DNA of 35,253 bases from CAZQXD01 sp964597315. GTDB taxonomy: Bacteria > Pseudomonadota > Gammaproteobacteria > Competibacterales > Competibacteraceae. Made by a program: the position numbers and the translations under genes. The notes under the pieces are model-generated. The model saw nothing but the letters and a program-made list of their open reading frames with translations. It had not been told where the DNA came from and did not search any database. The stretch lies in assembly GCA_964597315.1 (NCBI GenBank), contig CAZQXD010000041.1:1-35253 (forward strand). The letters run 5' to 3'. Below, one piece after another: positions 7,787 through 16,946 of this stretch; the stretch's first letter is position 1; each line of letters opens with the position of its first letter.

Positions 7787-8143
7787 ATGCTGGAAAACTA
7801 TCTTCCGATCCTGGTCTTCATTCTCATCGGCGTACTGGTGGGGGTAGTGCCTATCTTGGCGGGGTTCATTCTTGGACCACACCGTCCAGACAGCGAAAAA
7901 AACTCTCCTTACGAGTGCGGGTTCGAGGCATTCGAAGATTCCCGGATGAAATTCGACGTCCGCTATTATCTGGTAGCCATTCTTTTCATCATCTTTGATC
8001 TAGAGATCGCCTTTCTGTTTCCCTGGGCGGTGGTGCTGGACAGCATCGGTCTGTTCGGCTTCATAGCCATGGCGGTGTTCCTGGGCATATTGGTGATCGG
8101 CTTCATCTACGAGTGGAAGAAAGGGGCCTTGGAATGGGAATAG
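7787..8143 (+). CDS. nuoA: NADH-quinone oxidoreductase subunit A
   Basis: NuoA is a small membrane subunit at the junction of the hydrophilic and membrane arms of respiratory complex I. The 118-residue product has three membrane helices (about 5-28, 62-83 and 88-110). The conserved loop between helices 1 and 2 contains the signature YECGFEAFEDSRMKFDVRYY. The ATG at 7787 is preceded by GAAGG (7772-7776), 10 bp upstream, and gives the standard N-terminus; an in-frame extension to 7718 is not family-like. It is the first gene of the nuo operon and overlaps nuoB by 10 nt. Confidence 0.97.
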   Translation: MLENYLPILVFILIGVLVGVVPILAGFILGPHRPDSEKNSPYECGFEAFEDSRMKFDVRYYLVAILFIIFDLEIAFLFPWAVVLDSIGLFGFIAMAVFLGILVIGFIYEWKKGALEWE

Positions 8144-8610
8144 AAGGCGTTCTGGAAAAAGGCGTGGTCACCACCACGGCGGATAAGCTCATCAACTGGG
8201 CGCGCACCGGTTCCATGTGGCCCATGACCTTTGGACTGGCGTGCTGCGCCGTGGAAATGATGCACGCCGGCGCCGCCCGCTACGACCTAGACCGTTTCGG
8301 CGTCGTATTCCGGCCCAGCCCCCGCCAGTCCGATGTGATGATCGTGGCCGGAACCCTGGTCAACAAAATGGCTCCAGCCCTGCGCCGAGTCTACGATCAA
8401 ATGGCCGAACCTCGCTGGGTCATTTCCATGGGTTCCTGCGCTAACGGCGGCGGTTATTATCATTATTCCTACGCTGTGGTGCGGGGCTGCGACCGCATCG
8501 TGCCGGTGGATGTCTATGTGCCGGGCTGTCCGCCCACGGCCGAAGCTTTGTTGTACGGTATCATCCAACTCCAGAACAAGATCCGCCGCACCAACACCAT
8601 CGCCCGCTGA
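8134..8610 (+). CDS. nuoB: NADH-quinone oxidoreductase subunit B
   Basis: NuoB (PSST homologue) binds the terminal [4Fe-4S] cluster N2, which passes electrons to quinone in the connecting arm of complex I. The 158 residues include the four expected ligands: the tandem pair C37-C38 (GLACCAVEMM), C102 (MGSCANGGGYY) and C132 (VPGCPPTAEAL). The ATG at 8134 lies inside the end of nuoA, with GGGG at 8123-8126 as ribosome binding site 7 bp upstream. An upstream in-frame ATG at 8113 would only add residues encoded within nuoA. nuoC follows after 10 bp. Confidence 0.98.
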   Translation: MGIEGVLEKGVVTTTADKLINWARTGSMWPMTFGLACCAVEMMHAGAARYDLDRFGVVFRPSPRQSDVMIVAGTLVNKMAPALRRVYDQMAEPRWVISMGSCANGGGYYHYSYAVVRGCDRIVPVDVYVPGCPPTAEALLYGIIQLQNKIRRTNTIAR

Positions 8611-8620
8611 GAGACCGCCC

Positions 8621-9355
8621 ATGGCCGACTCCCCCCAAGACCTGCTGGACCGGTTGCAGGCCCGCTTCGGCGACGCGCTGCTGGAGTGTCGTCTTGAACA
8701 CCGCCAGCTCACCGCCGTGGTGTCCGCCGGCGATGCCCTGGAAGTACTTACGGCCCTACGAGACCAGCCGGAGTTTGCTTTCGCGCAACTGATGGACTTG
8801 TGCGGCGTGGACTACGCCGCCTATGGGGAGAGCGAATGGGCCACCAACGATACTACCCATAAAGGCTTTAGCCGGGGCGTCACCGAGCGGGGCATCGGTC
8901 GTAGCCTGGACGCTATCCACCGCAACCGCGCCGAACAACACACCACAGGCCGCGCCCGGTTCGCGGTGGTTTATCATCTGCTATCGATTTCCCATAACCA
9001 GCGGCTGCGGCTGCGGGTGTTCGCCCCGGACGATGAACTGCCGGTGGTGGATTCGGTTGTCGGGATTTGGGCAGCGGCCCAGTGGTATGAGCGGGAGGCT
9101 TTCGATCTGTTCGGTATCGTCTTCGAAGGTCATCCAGATTTGCGCCGTATTCTCACTGATTACGGATTTGTGGGCCATCCGTTTCGCAAGGATTTTCCCC
9201 TGATCGGCAATGTGGAAATGCGCTATGACCCGGACAAGGGCCGGGTGGTTTACGAGCCGGTAAGCATCGAGCCGCGGGTGCTGGTGCCCAGGGTGATCCG
9301 CAAAGACCACCGCTATGTGGAACGCGCCCGGCGGGAGGATGGCCACGATGCCTGA
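8621..9355 (+). CDS. nuoC: NADH-quinone oxidoreductase subunit C, separate gene
   Basis: NuoC (30-kDa subunit homologue) is part of the connecting fragment of complex I. The 244-residue product carries the 30-kDa signature YEREAFDLFGIVFEGHPDLR (156-175) and the following GHPFRKDFP. It has a 30-40-residue polar segment at about 71-110, between GVDYAAYGE and RFAVVYHLLS, which is longer than in compact NuoC proteins. The gene is not fused to nuoD as it is in E. coli. Start ATG 8621 gives MADSPQDLL. Its end overlaps nuoD by 8 nt, suggesting coupled translation. Confidence 0.97.
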   Translation: MADSPQDLLDRLQARFGDALLECRLEHRQLTAVVSAGDALEVLTALRDQPEFAFAQLMDLCGVDYAAYGESEWATNDTTHKGFSRGVTERGIGRSLDAIHRNRAEQHTTGRARFAVVYHLLSISHNQRLRLRVFAPDDELPVVDSVVGIWAAAQWYEREAFDLFGIVFEGHPDLRRILTDYGFVGHPFRKDFPLIGNVEMRYDPDKGRVVYEPVSIEPRVLVPRVIRKDHRYVERARREDGHDA

Positions 9356-10601
9356 GATTCGTAACTACACCCTGAACTTCGGCCCCCAGCACCCGGCCGC
9401 CCATGGGGTGCTACGCCTGGTGCTGGAGATGGACGGGGAGGTGATCCGCCGGGCCGATCCCCATGTGGGCCTGCTGCACCGAGGCACCGAAAAGCTGGCC
9501 GAAAGCAAGCCTTTCAATCAGAGCATCGGTTATATGGACCGGCTGGACTACGTGTCCATGATGTGCAACGAGCACGGCTATGTACTGGCCATCGAAAAGC
9601 TTCTGGGCATCGAGCCGCCGCCTCGCGCCCAGTATATCCGGGTGTTGTTCGACGAGATCACCCGGATTCTCAATCACCTGATGTGGTTGGGGGCGCATGG
9701 CCTGGACATCGGCGCCATGACCGTGTTCCTGTACTGTTTCCGGGAGCGGGAGGACCTGATGGACTGCTACGAGGCGGTGTCCGGCGCCCGGATGCACGCC
9801 ACCTATTACCGGCCCGGCGGGGTATATCGGGATCTGCCTGGCGCCATGCCTCAATATCAGCCCTCCAAGTTCAGGGATCAAAAGGACATCGACGAACTCA
9901 ACGAAACCCGCCAGGGTTCCCTGTTGGACTTCATCGAAGCCTTTACCGAGCGGTTTCCGAGCCGGGTGGATGACTATGAAACCTTGCTCACCGACAATCG
10001 CATCTGGAAGCAGCGCACCGTGGGTATCGGCGTGGTGTCCCCGGAGCGGGCCTTGCAACTGGGATTTTCAGGACCCATGCTGCGGGGTTCTGGAATCGAG
10101 TGGGACCTGCGCAAGAAGCAGCCCTATGAGGTCTATGACCGCATGGATTTTGATATTCCCGTGGGGGTGAATGGGGATTGCTACGACCGCTACCTGGTGC
10201 GTATCGAGGAGATGCGCCAGTCCAACCGCATCATCCAGCAGTGCCTCCGCTGGCTGCGGGACAATCCGGGACCGGTGATGATCGAGGATCACAAGATCAC
10301 CCCGCCATCCCGGGAGGACATGAAAGAAAGCATGGAGTCCCTGATCCATCACTTCAAGCTCTATACGGAAGGCTATTGCGTGCCGGAGGGGGAGGTTTAC
10401 GCCGCCGTGGAACATCCCAAGGGGGAGTTCGGCGTGTATCTGGTCTCCGACGGAGCCAATAAACCCTACCGGGTGAAGATCCGCGCCCCGGGGTTCGCGC
10501 ATCTGGCCGCCATGAACGAGATGGCCTGTGGCCATATGTTGGCTGACGTGGTGGCCCTTATCGGCACCCAGGATATCGTATTCGGGGAGATCGACCGCTG
10601 A
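9348..10601 (+). CDS. nuoD: NADH-quinone oxidoreductase subunit D
   Basis: NuoD (49-kDa subunit homologue, related to [NiFe]-hydrogenase large subunits) forms the quinone-binding cavity with NuoB next to cluster N2. The 417-residue product has the N-terminal FGPQHPAAHGVLRL (11-24), which contains the quinone-site histidines, and the 49-kDa signature LHRGTEKLAE (43-52). It ends DIVFGEIDR, as expected for the family. I chose ATG 9348 because GGGAGG (9333-9338) is 9 bp upstream; ATG 9339 abuts that site. Its stop TGA shares one base with the ATG of nuoE. Confidence 0.98.
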   Translation: MPEIRNYTLNFGPQHPAAHGVLRLVLEMDGEVIRRADPHVGLLHRGTEKLAESKPFNQSIGYMDRLDYVSMMCNEHGYVLAIEKLLGIEPPPRAQYIRVLFDEITRILNHLMWLGAHGLDIGAMTVFLYCFREREDLMDCYEAVSGARMHATYYRPGGVYRDLPGAMPQYQPSKFRDQKDIDELNETRQGSLLDFIEAFTERFPSRVDDYETLLTDNRIWKQRTVGIGVVSPERALQLGFSGPMLRGSGIEWDLRKKQPYEVYDRMDFDIPVGVNGDCYDRYLVRIEEMRQSNRIIQQCLRWLRDNPGPVMIEDHKITPPSREDMKESMESLIHHFKLYTEGYCVPEGEVYAAVEHPKGEFGVYLVSDGANKPYRVKIRAPGFAHLAAMNEMACGHMLADVVALIGTQDIVFGEIDR

Positions 10602-11095
10602 TGAGTCAGACCGAAACCCTGTTGTCCGAACCGGTACGCCGGGAAATCGACCACTGGTTGGGCAAATATCCCCCGGACCAGAAACGTTCGGCGGTGCTGG
10701 CGGCCCTGCGGGAAGTTCAGCACGATAACGGCGGCCACTTGACCCGGGAACTGATGGACGCAGTGGCGGCGTATCTGGAGCTGCCGCCCATAGCCGTTTA
10801 TGAGGTGGCTACGTTTTATTCCATGTTCGAGCTGAAGCCCGTGGGTCGGCATAGCATTTCCGTATGCACCAATATCTCCTGCTGGCTGCGGGGGTCCGAC
10901 GTCATCGTCAGCCACATCGAACACAAGCTGGGCATTAAAACCGGGGAAAGTACAGCCGACGGCAGAATCTATCTCAAGGGCGAGGAAGAATGCCTGGCGG
11001 CCTGCTGCGCCGCACCCATCATGCAGGTGGATCACGTTTACCACGAGAATTTGACCCCCGAGGCGGTGGATCGGATTCTTGACAGTCTGGAGTGA
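10601..11095 (+). CDS. nuoE: NADH-quinone oxidoreductase subunit E
   Basis: NuoE (24-kDa subunit homologue) is a thioredoxin-fold protein of the NADH dehydrogenase module and binds [2Fe-2S] cluster N1a. In the 164-residue product the ligands are C89 and C94 (VCTNISCW) and C131 and C135 (ECLAACC). The N-terminal helical domain includes YPPDQKRSAVLAAL. The length matches the family (about 160-170). The ATG overlaps the nuoD stop by one base, and nuoF begins 4 bp after its stop. Confidence 0.98.
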   Translation: MSQTETLLSEPVRREIDHWLGKYPPDQKRSAVLAALREVQHDNGGHLTRELMDAVAAYLELPPIAVYEVATFYSMFELKPVGRHSISVCTNISCWLRGSDVIVSHIEHKLGIKTGESTADGRIYLKGEEECLAACCAAPIMQVDHVYHENLTPEAVDRILDSLE

Positions 11096-11099
11096 GTCT

Positions 11100-12374
11100 A
11101 TGGCCAACGCGGTCTGCTATTTCACCCTGGGCCACGATAATCCCTGGTCCATGGACACCTATACCCGGCTGGGTGGGTATTCGGCCTGGAAGCAAATTCT
11201 GGCCGGTGAACGCTCTCCCGACCAGGTGGTGGAAGCGGTGAAGAAATCCGGCCTGCGGGGGCGGGGCGGGGCGGGGTTTCCCACCGGCCTAAAGTGGAGC
11301 TTTATGCCCCGCTCCAACCCGATCCAGAAATACATCGTCTGCAACGCCGACGAGTCCGAGCCAGGCACCTGTAAAGACCGGGACATCCTGCGCTACAACC
11401 CCCACGCCCTGGTGGAGGGCATGGCCATCGCCGGCTTCGCGACCGGCTCCACCGTGGGTTATAGCTACGTGCGCGGCGAATGGCTGGACGAGCCTTTCCG
11501 GCGCTTCGAGAACGCCTTGAAGGAGGCTTACGAGGCAGGTCTATTGGGTCGGGATATTCAGGGCTCCGGCATCCACTTCGACCTGTATTGCACCCTGGGC
11601 GCCGGGGCCTATATCTGCGGCGAGGAAACGGCGCTGCTGGAATCCCTGGAAGGCAAAAAAGGTCTGCCCCGCTTCAAGCCGCCGTTTCCCGCCAACTACG
11701 GCCTGTACGGCAAGCCCACCACCATCAATAATGTGGAATCCCTGGCCTCGGTGCCGGCGATCCTGCGCAACGGTCCCGAGTGGTTCGCCAAGCTGGGGGC
11801 GCCTAACGCCGGTGGCGCCAAGATCTTCTCGGTCTCCGGCCACGTGGAGCGGCCCGGCAATTATGAAATCCCCCTGGGTACGCCCTTTGCCGAGCTTTTG
11901 GAACTGGCCGGTGGGGTCTGGAAAGGCCGTCGGCTCAAGGCGGTGATCCCCGGCGGTTCCTCAGTGCCGGTGCTGCCTGGAGAGATCATGCTCAAGGCCA
12001 GCATGGACTATGACTCCATTTCCAAAGCTGGCTCCCTGCTGGGTTCCGGGGCAGTGGTGGTGATGGACGAGACCACCGACATGGTGAAAATGCTGCGGCG
12101 GATTTCCCGATTCTACTATTCCGAGTCCTGCGGCCAGTGTACCCCCTGCCGGGAGGGTACCGGCTGGCTGTATCGGATGCTGGACCGGATTGTCAACGGC
12201 CAGGGCCGGATCGAGGACCTGGAGCGCCTGGACAAGGTGGCCGCTCGTATCGAGGGCCGCACCATCTGCGCCCTGGGAGACGCTGCGGCCATGCCGGTAC
12301 GCAGCTTTCTCAAACACTTCCGTCACGAGTTTATTCACTATATCGAGTACAAGCGCAGCCTGGTGGCTGCCTGA
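11100..12374 (+). CDS. nuoF: NADH-quinone oxidoreductase subunit F
   Basis: NuoF (51-kDa subunit homologue) binds NADH, FMN and [4Fe-4S] cluster N3 and starts electron transfer in complex I. The 424 residues contain the nucleotide/flavin glycine-rich loop GLRGRGGAGFPTG (51-63), the acidic CNADESEPGT (81-90), the second glycine-rich motif GAGAYICGEETAL (167-179) and the N3 ligands C344, C347 and C350 (SCGQCTPC) with C390. ATG 11100 is preceded by GGAG at 11089-11092, 7 bp away. It follows nuoE closely and precedes nuoG by 15 bp. Confidence 0.98.
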   Translation: MANAVCYFTLGHDNPWSMDTYTRLGGYSAWKQILAGERSPDQVVEAVKKSGLRGRGGAGFPTGLKWSFMPRSNPIQKYIVCNADESEPGTCKDRDILRYNPHALVEGMAIAGFATGSTVGYSYVRGEWLDEPFRRFENALKEAYEAGLLGRDIQGSGIHFDLYCTLGAGAYICGEETALLESLEGKKGLPRFKPPFPANYGLYGKPTTINNVESLASVPAILRNGPEWFAKLGAPNAGGAKIFSVSGHVERPGNYEIPLGTPFAELLELAGGVWKGRRLKAVIPGGSSVPVLPGEIMLKASMDYDSISKAGSLLGSGAVVVMDETTDMVKMLRRISRFYYSESCGQCTPCREGTGWLYRMLDRIVNGQGRIEDLERLDKVAARIEGRTICALGDAAAMPVRSFLKHFRHEFIHYIEYKRSLVAA

Positions 12375-12389
12375 ACCAGCGGGTACGCC

Positions 12390-14771
12390 ATGAGCGAGGA
12401 TCGGGTCACTATCGAGATCAACGGCACCTCCATGGAGGTTCGCAAAGGCGCCATGCTGATTGAGGCGAGTGACGAGGCGGGTATTACCATTCCCCGTTTC
12501 TGCTACCACAAAAAGCTCTCCGTGGCCGCCAACTGCCGGATGTGTCTGGTGGAAGTGGAGCGGGCGCCCAAGCCGGTGCCGGCCTGTGCCACTCCGGTGG
12601 TGGAGGGCATGAAAGTATTCACCGACTCCCCCAAGGCCATGGATGCCCAGAAGGGGACCATGGAGTTTCTGCTCATCAACCATCCCCTGGACTGTCCCAT
12701 CTGCGACCAGGGTGGGGAGTGTGAACTTCAAGATCTGGCCATGGGCTACGGTGGCGACGTGTCCCGCTTCGTAGAGCGTAAGCGGGTAGTCAAGGACAAA
12801 AACATCGGGCCCCTGATCAAGACCGAAATGACCCGTTGCATCCACTGCACCCGCTGCGTGCGCTTCGGGGAGGAGATCGCCAATCTGCGGGAGTTGGGCG
12901 CCACTGGACGGGGCGAGCATATGGAGATCGGCACCTACATCGAAAAAACCCTGGTCTCCGAACTGTCCGGCAACGTAATCGATCTGTGCCCGGTGGGGGC
13001 GCTCACCGCCAAGCCCTCCCGCTATGCCGGTCGCTCCTGGGAGTACCTGCAACGGGCCTCTGTGGCTCCCCACGACGCCGTGGGTTCCAATCTGTGGTTG
13101 CATACCCTGCGCGACCGGGTGATGAGGGTCGTGCCCAGGGACAATGAACCGGTCAACGAAACGTGGCTGTCCGACCGGGATCGGTTCAGTTACCAGGGCA
13201 TGTACAGCCCCGATCGGGTGGAGCGCCCCCTGCTCAGAGACGGCGGGGCGGTTCGCACCGTGGACTGGAAAACCGCCTTGGACGCCGTGTTCCAGCGGCT
13301 GGGCGCCGTGATCGACCGCCATGGGCCTGACGCCGTGGGCTTTCTGGTCTCCCCGACCGCTACCCTGGAAGAAATGTATCTGGCCGCCCGACTGGCTCGG
13401 GGGCTGGGGGTGCGCAATATCGACCACCGGCTGCGCCAGGGGGATTTCAGTGACCAGCGCCAGGCCCCGGTCTATCCTTGGCTGGGCATGCCCCTTTCGG
13501 AACTGGAGGTCCTGGACGCGGTGTTGCTGGTCGGCTCCAATCCGCGCCTGGAACAGCCGCTAGCCTGTCATCGGCTGCGCAAGGCCGCCAAGGCTGGGGC
13601 CAACGTCATGGCCATTAACCCCCGGCATTTCGACCTGTTGTTGCCCCTGGCCGCCGAGGCCGTGGCCGCCCCCGCCGCGATGATCACGGTGCTGGGCGGC
13701 GTGGCCCGGGCGGTGGCGGAACTGGCCGACCGGGAACTGCCCAAGGCGCTCGCCGCGCTGCTGGACCCGGGGCGGTCGCCCACCGACCTGGAACAGGCCA
13801 TGGCCAAGGGTCTGGTGGACGGCGGCCAGAGCGCCGTGTTGCTGGGCAACCTAGCTCTGGCCCATCCGGCCCTGGCGCAACTGCGGGCGCTGGCGGGTTT
13901 TATCGCCGCCGCCGCCGATGGCGCCCTGGGCTATCTGCCGGAGGCCGGTAACGCCGCCGGCGGCTGGTTGGCTGGGGTGCTGCCCCACCGGGAAGCGGGC
14001 GGTAAGCCCCTGGCCAAGCCGGGCCTGCATGCCAGGGCCATGCTGGAGCAGCCTCGCAAAGCCTATGTGCTGATCGGTGTGGAGCCGGAACTGGATTGTT
14101 ACCATCCCGCCGCCGCCCTGGCGGCGATGGGGGCGGCCGAGTGCGTGGTTTGCCTGACCCCTTTCGCCAGTCCCCTTACCCACGACTATGGGGATCTGAT
14201 TTTGCCTACCGCCACCTTCGCCGAAACCTCCGGCAGTTTTGTCAACGCCGAGGGTCGCTGTCAGAGCTTCGAAGGGGCGGTCAAACCCCTGGGAGAGGCG
14301 CGACCGGCCTGGAAGGTGTTACGGGTATTGGGCAACCGTTTCGGTCTCCCCGGCTTCGATTATCTAGACTCCCGCAGCGTGTTGGAAGAGGTGCTGGATG
14401 CCTGTGCCGACCTGGAACCCCGCAACCGGGTAGACCCCCCTGATCACTTCGATTCCCTGGAGACAACCGGGCTGTACCGAATGGGTGATGTGCCCATCTA
14501 CGCCGTCGATGCCCTGGTGCGGCGGGCCGACGCTCTGCAACAGACCCCCTGGGCCGCGCCGCCGGTGGCGGTCCTGCACCCGGACACTGCCCGACGGCTG
14601 GGGGTGGAGGGGGCGGAGCGGGTACGGGTGCGCCAGGGTGGCGGCGAGGCCGAGTTGCCCTTGGTTCTGGACCTGGAACTGCCCGAAGGCTGTTTATGGC
14701 TGCCCGCCGGGGTGAAGGCCGTGGCCGCCCTGGGGCCGGTTTGGGGAGCGGCGGACGTGACGGCGGTCTGA
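12390..14771 (+). CDS. nuoG: NADH-quinone oxidoreductase subunit G
   Basis: NuoG (75-kDa subunit homologue) is the iron-sulfur-rich electron wire of complex I. The 793-residue product has C38, C49, C52 and C66 for [2Fe-2S] N1b; H98, C102, C105 and C111 (HPLDCPICDQGGEC) for N5; and C150, C153, C156 and C200 for N4. The extra CxxCxxxC cluster N7 of E. coli and Thermus NuoG is absent after C200. A molybdopterin-oxidoreductase-like domain follows, with a C-terminal beta-barrel-like region near 690-790. Alanine-rich, loosely conserved segments at about 420-560 are normal for NuoG. nuoH begins 33 bp later, the widest gap inside the operon. Confidence 0.97.
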   Translation: MSEDRVTIEINGTSMEVRKGAMLIEASDEAGITIPRFCYHKKLSVAANCRMCLVEVERAPKPVPACATPVVEGMKVFTDSPKAMDAQKGTMEFLLINHPLDCPICDQGGECELQDLAMGYGGDVSRFVERKRVVKDKNIGPLIKTEMTRCIHCTRCVRFGEEIANLRELGATGRGEHMEIGTYIEKTLVSELSGNVIDLCPVGALTAKPSRYAGRSWEYLQRASVAPHDAVGSNLWLHTLRDRVMRVVPRDNEPVNETWLSDRDRFSYQGMYSPDRVERPLLRDGGAVRTVDWKTALDAVFQRLGAVIDRHGPDAVGFLVSPTATLEEMYLAARLARGLGVRNIDHRLRQGDFSDQRQAPVYPWLGMPLSELEVLDAVLLVGSNPRLEQPLACHRLRKAAKAGANVMAINPRHFDLLLPLAAEAVAAPAAMITVLGGVARAVAELADRELPKALAALLDPGRSPTDLEQAMAKGLVDGGQSAVLLGNLALAHPALAQLRALAGFIAAAADGALGYLPEAGNAAGGWLAGVLPHREAGGKPLAKPGLHARAMLEQPRKAYVLIGVEPELDCYHPAAALAAMGAAECVVCLTPFASPLTHDYGDLILPTATFAETSGSFVNAEGRCQSFEGAVKPLGEARPAWKVLRVLGNRFGLPGFDYLDSRSVLEEVLDACADLEPRNRVDPPDHFDSLETTGLYRMGDVPIYAVDALVRRADALQQTPWAAPPVAVLHPDTARRLGVEGAERVRVRQGGGEAELPLVLDLELPEGCLWLPAGVKAVAALGPVWGAADVTAV

Positions 14772-14804
14772 ACAATGCACCACACGGGGCGGGAATAAAT
14801 AGAG

Positions 14805-15818
14805 ATGTTGATCGATGATTTGCTGACCCTGATCGTGATCGTGGCCAAGATCGTGGTCATCGTCGCCCCGCTGATGCTGGGCGTGGCCTATCTCACCTAT
14901 GCCGAGCGCAAGATCATCGGCTATATGCAGACTCGCTTGGGTCCCAACCGGGTCGGGCCGGGGGGCTGGCTACAGCCCATCGCCGATGCCGTGAAGCTGC
15001 TGTTCAAGGAGATCATCATTCCTTCCGGGGCCAACCGGTTCCTGTTCGTCATCAGCCCCATTCTGTCCATCGGTCCGGCCCTGGCGGCCTGGGCGGTGAT
15101 CCCCTTCGGGGAGCAGACGGTGCTGGCCGATGTGGACGCGGGATTATTATATCTGCTGGCCTTGACCTCCCTGGGGGTGTATGGGGTCATCATCGCCGGC
15201 TGGGCCTCCAACTCCAAGTATGCGTTCCTAGGCTCCATGCGCTCGGCGGCCCAGATCGTGGCCTACGAAATCGCCATGGGTTTCGCCCTGGTGGGGGTGC
15301 TGATGGCCGCCGGCAGCCTCAACCTTACCGATATCGTCCTGGCCCAGCAGGGCAGCGTGCTGCACTGGTTCTGGCTGCCCCTGGCGCCCCTGGCCCTGGT
15401 GTATTTCATTTCCGGGGTGGCCGAGACCAACCGTTCCCCCTTCGATGTGGCCGAGGGCGAATCGGAAATCGTGGCCGGTTTCCATGTGGAATACTCGGGC
15501 ATGGCCTTCGCGGTGTTTTTTCTGGCCGAGTACGCCAATATGATCCTGATTGCCGCCCTGGCCTCGGTGATGTTCCTGGGGGGCTGGCTGTCCCCCTTCG
15601 AAGGCATCCCCCTGCTGGGCGCGCCGGGCATTCACTGGTTTCTGCTGAAGATCGCTGCCCTGCTGTTCTGCTTTTTGTGGTTTCGGGCCACCTTTCCCCG
15701 CTACCGCTACGATCAAATCATGCGCCTGGGCTGGAAGGTGTTCATTCCGGTGACCATCGTCTGGCTGGTGGTGATCGGGGCGGGGGTGCTGGGGCAGGTG
15801 GGTCCGTGGTTCGACTAG
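14805..15818 (+). CDS. nuoH: NADH-quinone oxidoreductase subunit H
   Basis: NuoH (ND1 homologue) is the membrane subunit that completes the quinone chamber and couples it to proton translocation. The 337-residue protein has eight or more membrane helices. Conserved loops are AERKIIGYMQTRLGPNRVGP (33-52), SKYAFLGSMRSAAQIVAYE (137-155) and the acidic ETNRSPFDVAEGESEIVAGF (207-226), which carries the glutamates of the E-channel. The ATG at 14805 gives MLIDDLL and is preceded by GCGGGAA. It is followed 10 bp later by nuoI. Confidence 0.98.
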   Translation: MLIDDLLTLIVIVAKIVVIVAPLMLGVAYLTYAERKIIGYMQTRLGPNRVGPGGWLQPIADAVKLLFKEIIIPSGANRFLFVISPILSIGPALAAWAVIPFGEQTVLADVDAGLLYLLALTSLGVYGVIIAGWASNSKYAFLGSMRSAAQIVAYEIAMGFALVGVLMAAGSLNLTDIVLAQQGSVLHWFWLPLAPLALVYFISGVAETNRSPFDVAEGESEIVAGFHVEYSGMAFAVFFLAEYANMILIAALASVMFLGGWLSPFEGIPLLGAPGIHWFLLKIAALLFCFLWFRATFPRYRYDQIMRLGWKVFIPVTIVWLVVIGAGVLGQVGPWFD

Positions 15819-15828
15819 GAGGCGCGGG

Positions 15829-16317
15829 ATGAACGCGATGCGACATTACTTTAAAAGCTTCTTGCTGTGGGAACTGCTGCTGGGCCTCAGGCTCACCGGC
15901 CGGCATCTGTTCAAGCGCAAGGTCACCATTCGGTTTCCCGAGGAACGTACCCCCTTGTCGCCGCGGTTTCGGGGCCTGCATGCCCTGCGCCGCTATCCCA
16001 ACGGCGAGGAGCGCTGCATCGCCTGCAAACTCTGCGAGGCGGTGTGCCCGGCCCTGGCCATTACCATCGAGTCCGAGGAGCGGGAGGACGGCACCCGCCG
16101 CACCACCCGCTACGATATTGACCTGTTCAAGTGCATTTTCTGCGGCTTCTGCGAGGAAGCCTGTCCGGTGGATTCCATCGTGGAGACCCGGATTTTCGAT
16201 TACCACTTCGAGAAGCGGGGCGAGCAGATCATGACCAAACAAAAGCTCCTGGCCATCGGCGACCGCTTCGAGGAGCAGATCGCCGCCGACCGGGCCGCCG
16301 ACGCTCCCTACCGCTAG
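15829..16317 (+). CDS. nuoI: NADH-quinone oxidoreductase subunit I
   Basis: NuoI (TYKY homologue) is a ferredoxin-like protein holding the two [4Fe-4S] clusters N6a and N6b that lead electrons to N2. The 162 residues include the ligands C63, C66, C69 and C73 (CIACKLCEAVCP) and C102, C105, C108 and C112 (CIFCGFCEEACP). The N-terminal amphipathic helix (FKSFLLWELLLGLRLTG) contacts the membrane. GGAGG upstream serves as ribosome binding site. The stop codon is immediately followed by the ATG of nuoJ. Confidence 0.98.
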   Translation: MNAMRHYFKSFLLWELLLGLRLTGRHLFKRKVTIRFPEERTPLSPRFRGLHALRRYPNGEERCIACKLCEAVCPALAITIESEEREDGTRRTTRYDIDLFKCIFCGFCEEACPVDSIVETRIFDYHFEKRGEQIMTKQKLLAIGDRFEEQIAADRAADAPYR

Positions 16318-16935
16318 ATGACGACCGCCATGGGTTTCGAAAAATTTCTGTTCTATCTGTTCGCGCTGATCCTGGTGCTGTCGGCGCTGCGGGTCATCAC
16401 GGTGCGCAATCCGGTACACGCGGCGCTGTTTCTGGTGCTGGCCTTTTTTAATAGCGCCGCGCTGTGGCTGCTGCTGGAGGCTGAATTCCTGGGCATCGTG
16501 TTGGTGCTGGTCTACGTGGGGGCGGTGATGGTGCTGTTCCTGTTCGTGGTGATGATGCTGGATATCAATGTGGCGCCCCTGCGGGAAGGCTTTATCCGCT
16601 ATCTGCCCCTGGGGGTGGCCATCGCTTTGCTGATCATGCTGGAGATGGGTCTGGTGGTGAGTTCGGATTTCTTCGGCGCCGAGCGGTTCGTTTTGCCGCC
16701 ACCTCATCCGGCCGACTACAGCAACACCAAGGAACTGGGCGAAGTGTTATACACCTTTTATGTTTATCCCTTCGAAATCGCGGCGGTGATTCTGTTGGTG
16801 GCCATTATCGCCGCCATTTCCCTGACCCTGCGGCGCCGGGAGTGGATCAAGTACCAGGACCCGGCCAGACAAGTGACCGTGAAGCGCAGCCAGCGGGTGC
16901 GGCTGGTGAAGATGCCCGCGGAGAAAAAAACCTAA
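16318..16935 (+). CDS. nuoJ: NADH-quinone oxidoreductase subunit J
   Basis: NuoJ (ND6 homologue) is a five-helix membrane subunit. The family's conserved third helix LVYVGAVMVLFLFVVMML, which has a pi-bulge in solved structures, is present at about residues 65-82. In the 205-residue product other helices lie at about 7-25, 31-50, 95-115 and 150-170, followed by a basic tail (RRREWIKYQDP). The ATG at 16318 directly follows the nuoI stop; ATG 16330 (MGFEKFLFYLF) is an equally plausible start. nuoK begins 11 bp after the stop. Confidence 0.96.
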   Translation: MTTAMGFEKFLFYLFALILVLSALRVITVRNPVHAALFLVLAFFNSAALWLLLEAEFLGIVLVLVYVGAVMVLFLFVVMMLDINVAPLREGFIRYLPLGVAIALLIMLEMGLVVSSDFFGAERFVLPPPHPADYSNTKELGEVLYTFYVYPFEIAAVILLVAIIAAISLTLRRREWIKYQDPARQVTVKRSQRVRLVKMPAEKKT

Positions 16936-16946
16936 GTGGGGGACCG

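Noticed and set aside
11961..13427. 488-residue open frame on the minus strand across nuoF and nuoG
   Set aside because: It is the shadow of strongly conserved cluster-binding genes; His/Gly/Gln-rich composition with no domain is expected for antisense frames in high-GC DNA.
15742..16707. 321-residue minus-strand frame rich in histidine and glutamine
   Set aside because: It is antisense to nuoH-nuoI-nuoJ; the HQ-rich stretch is the complement of membrane-protein codons, not a real metal-binding protein.
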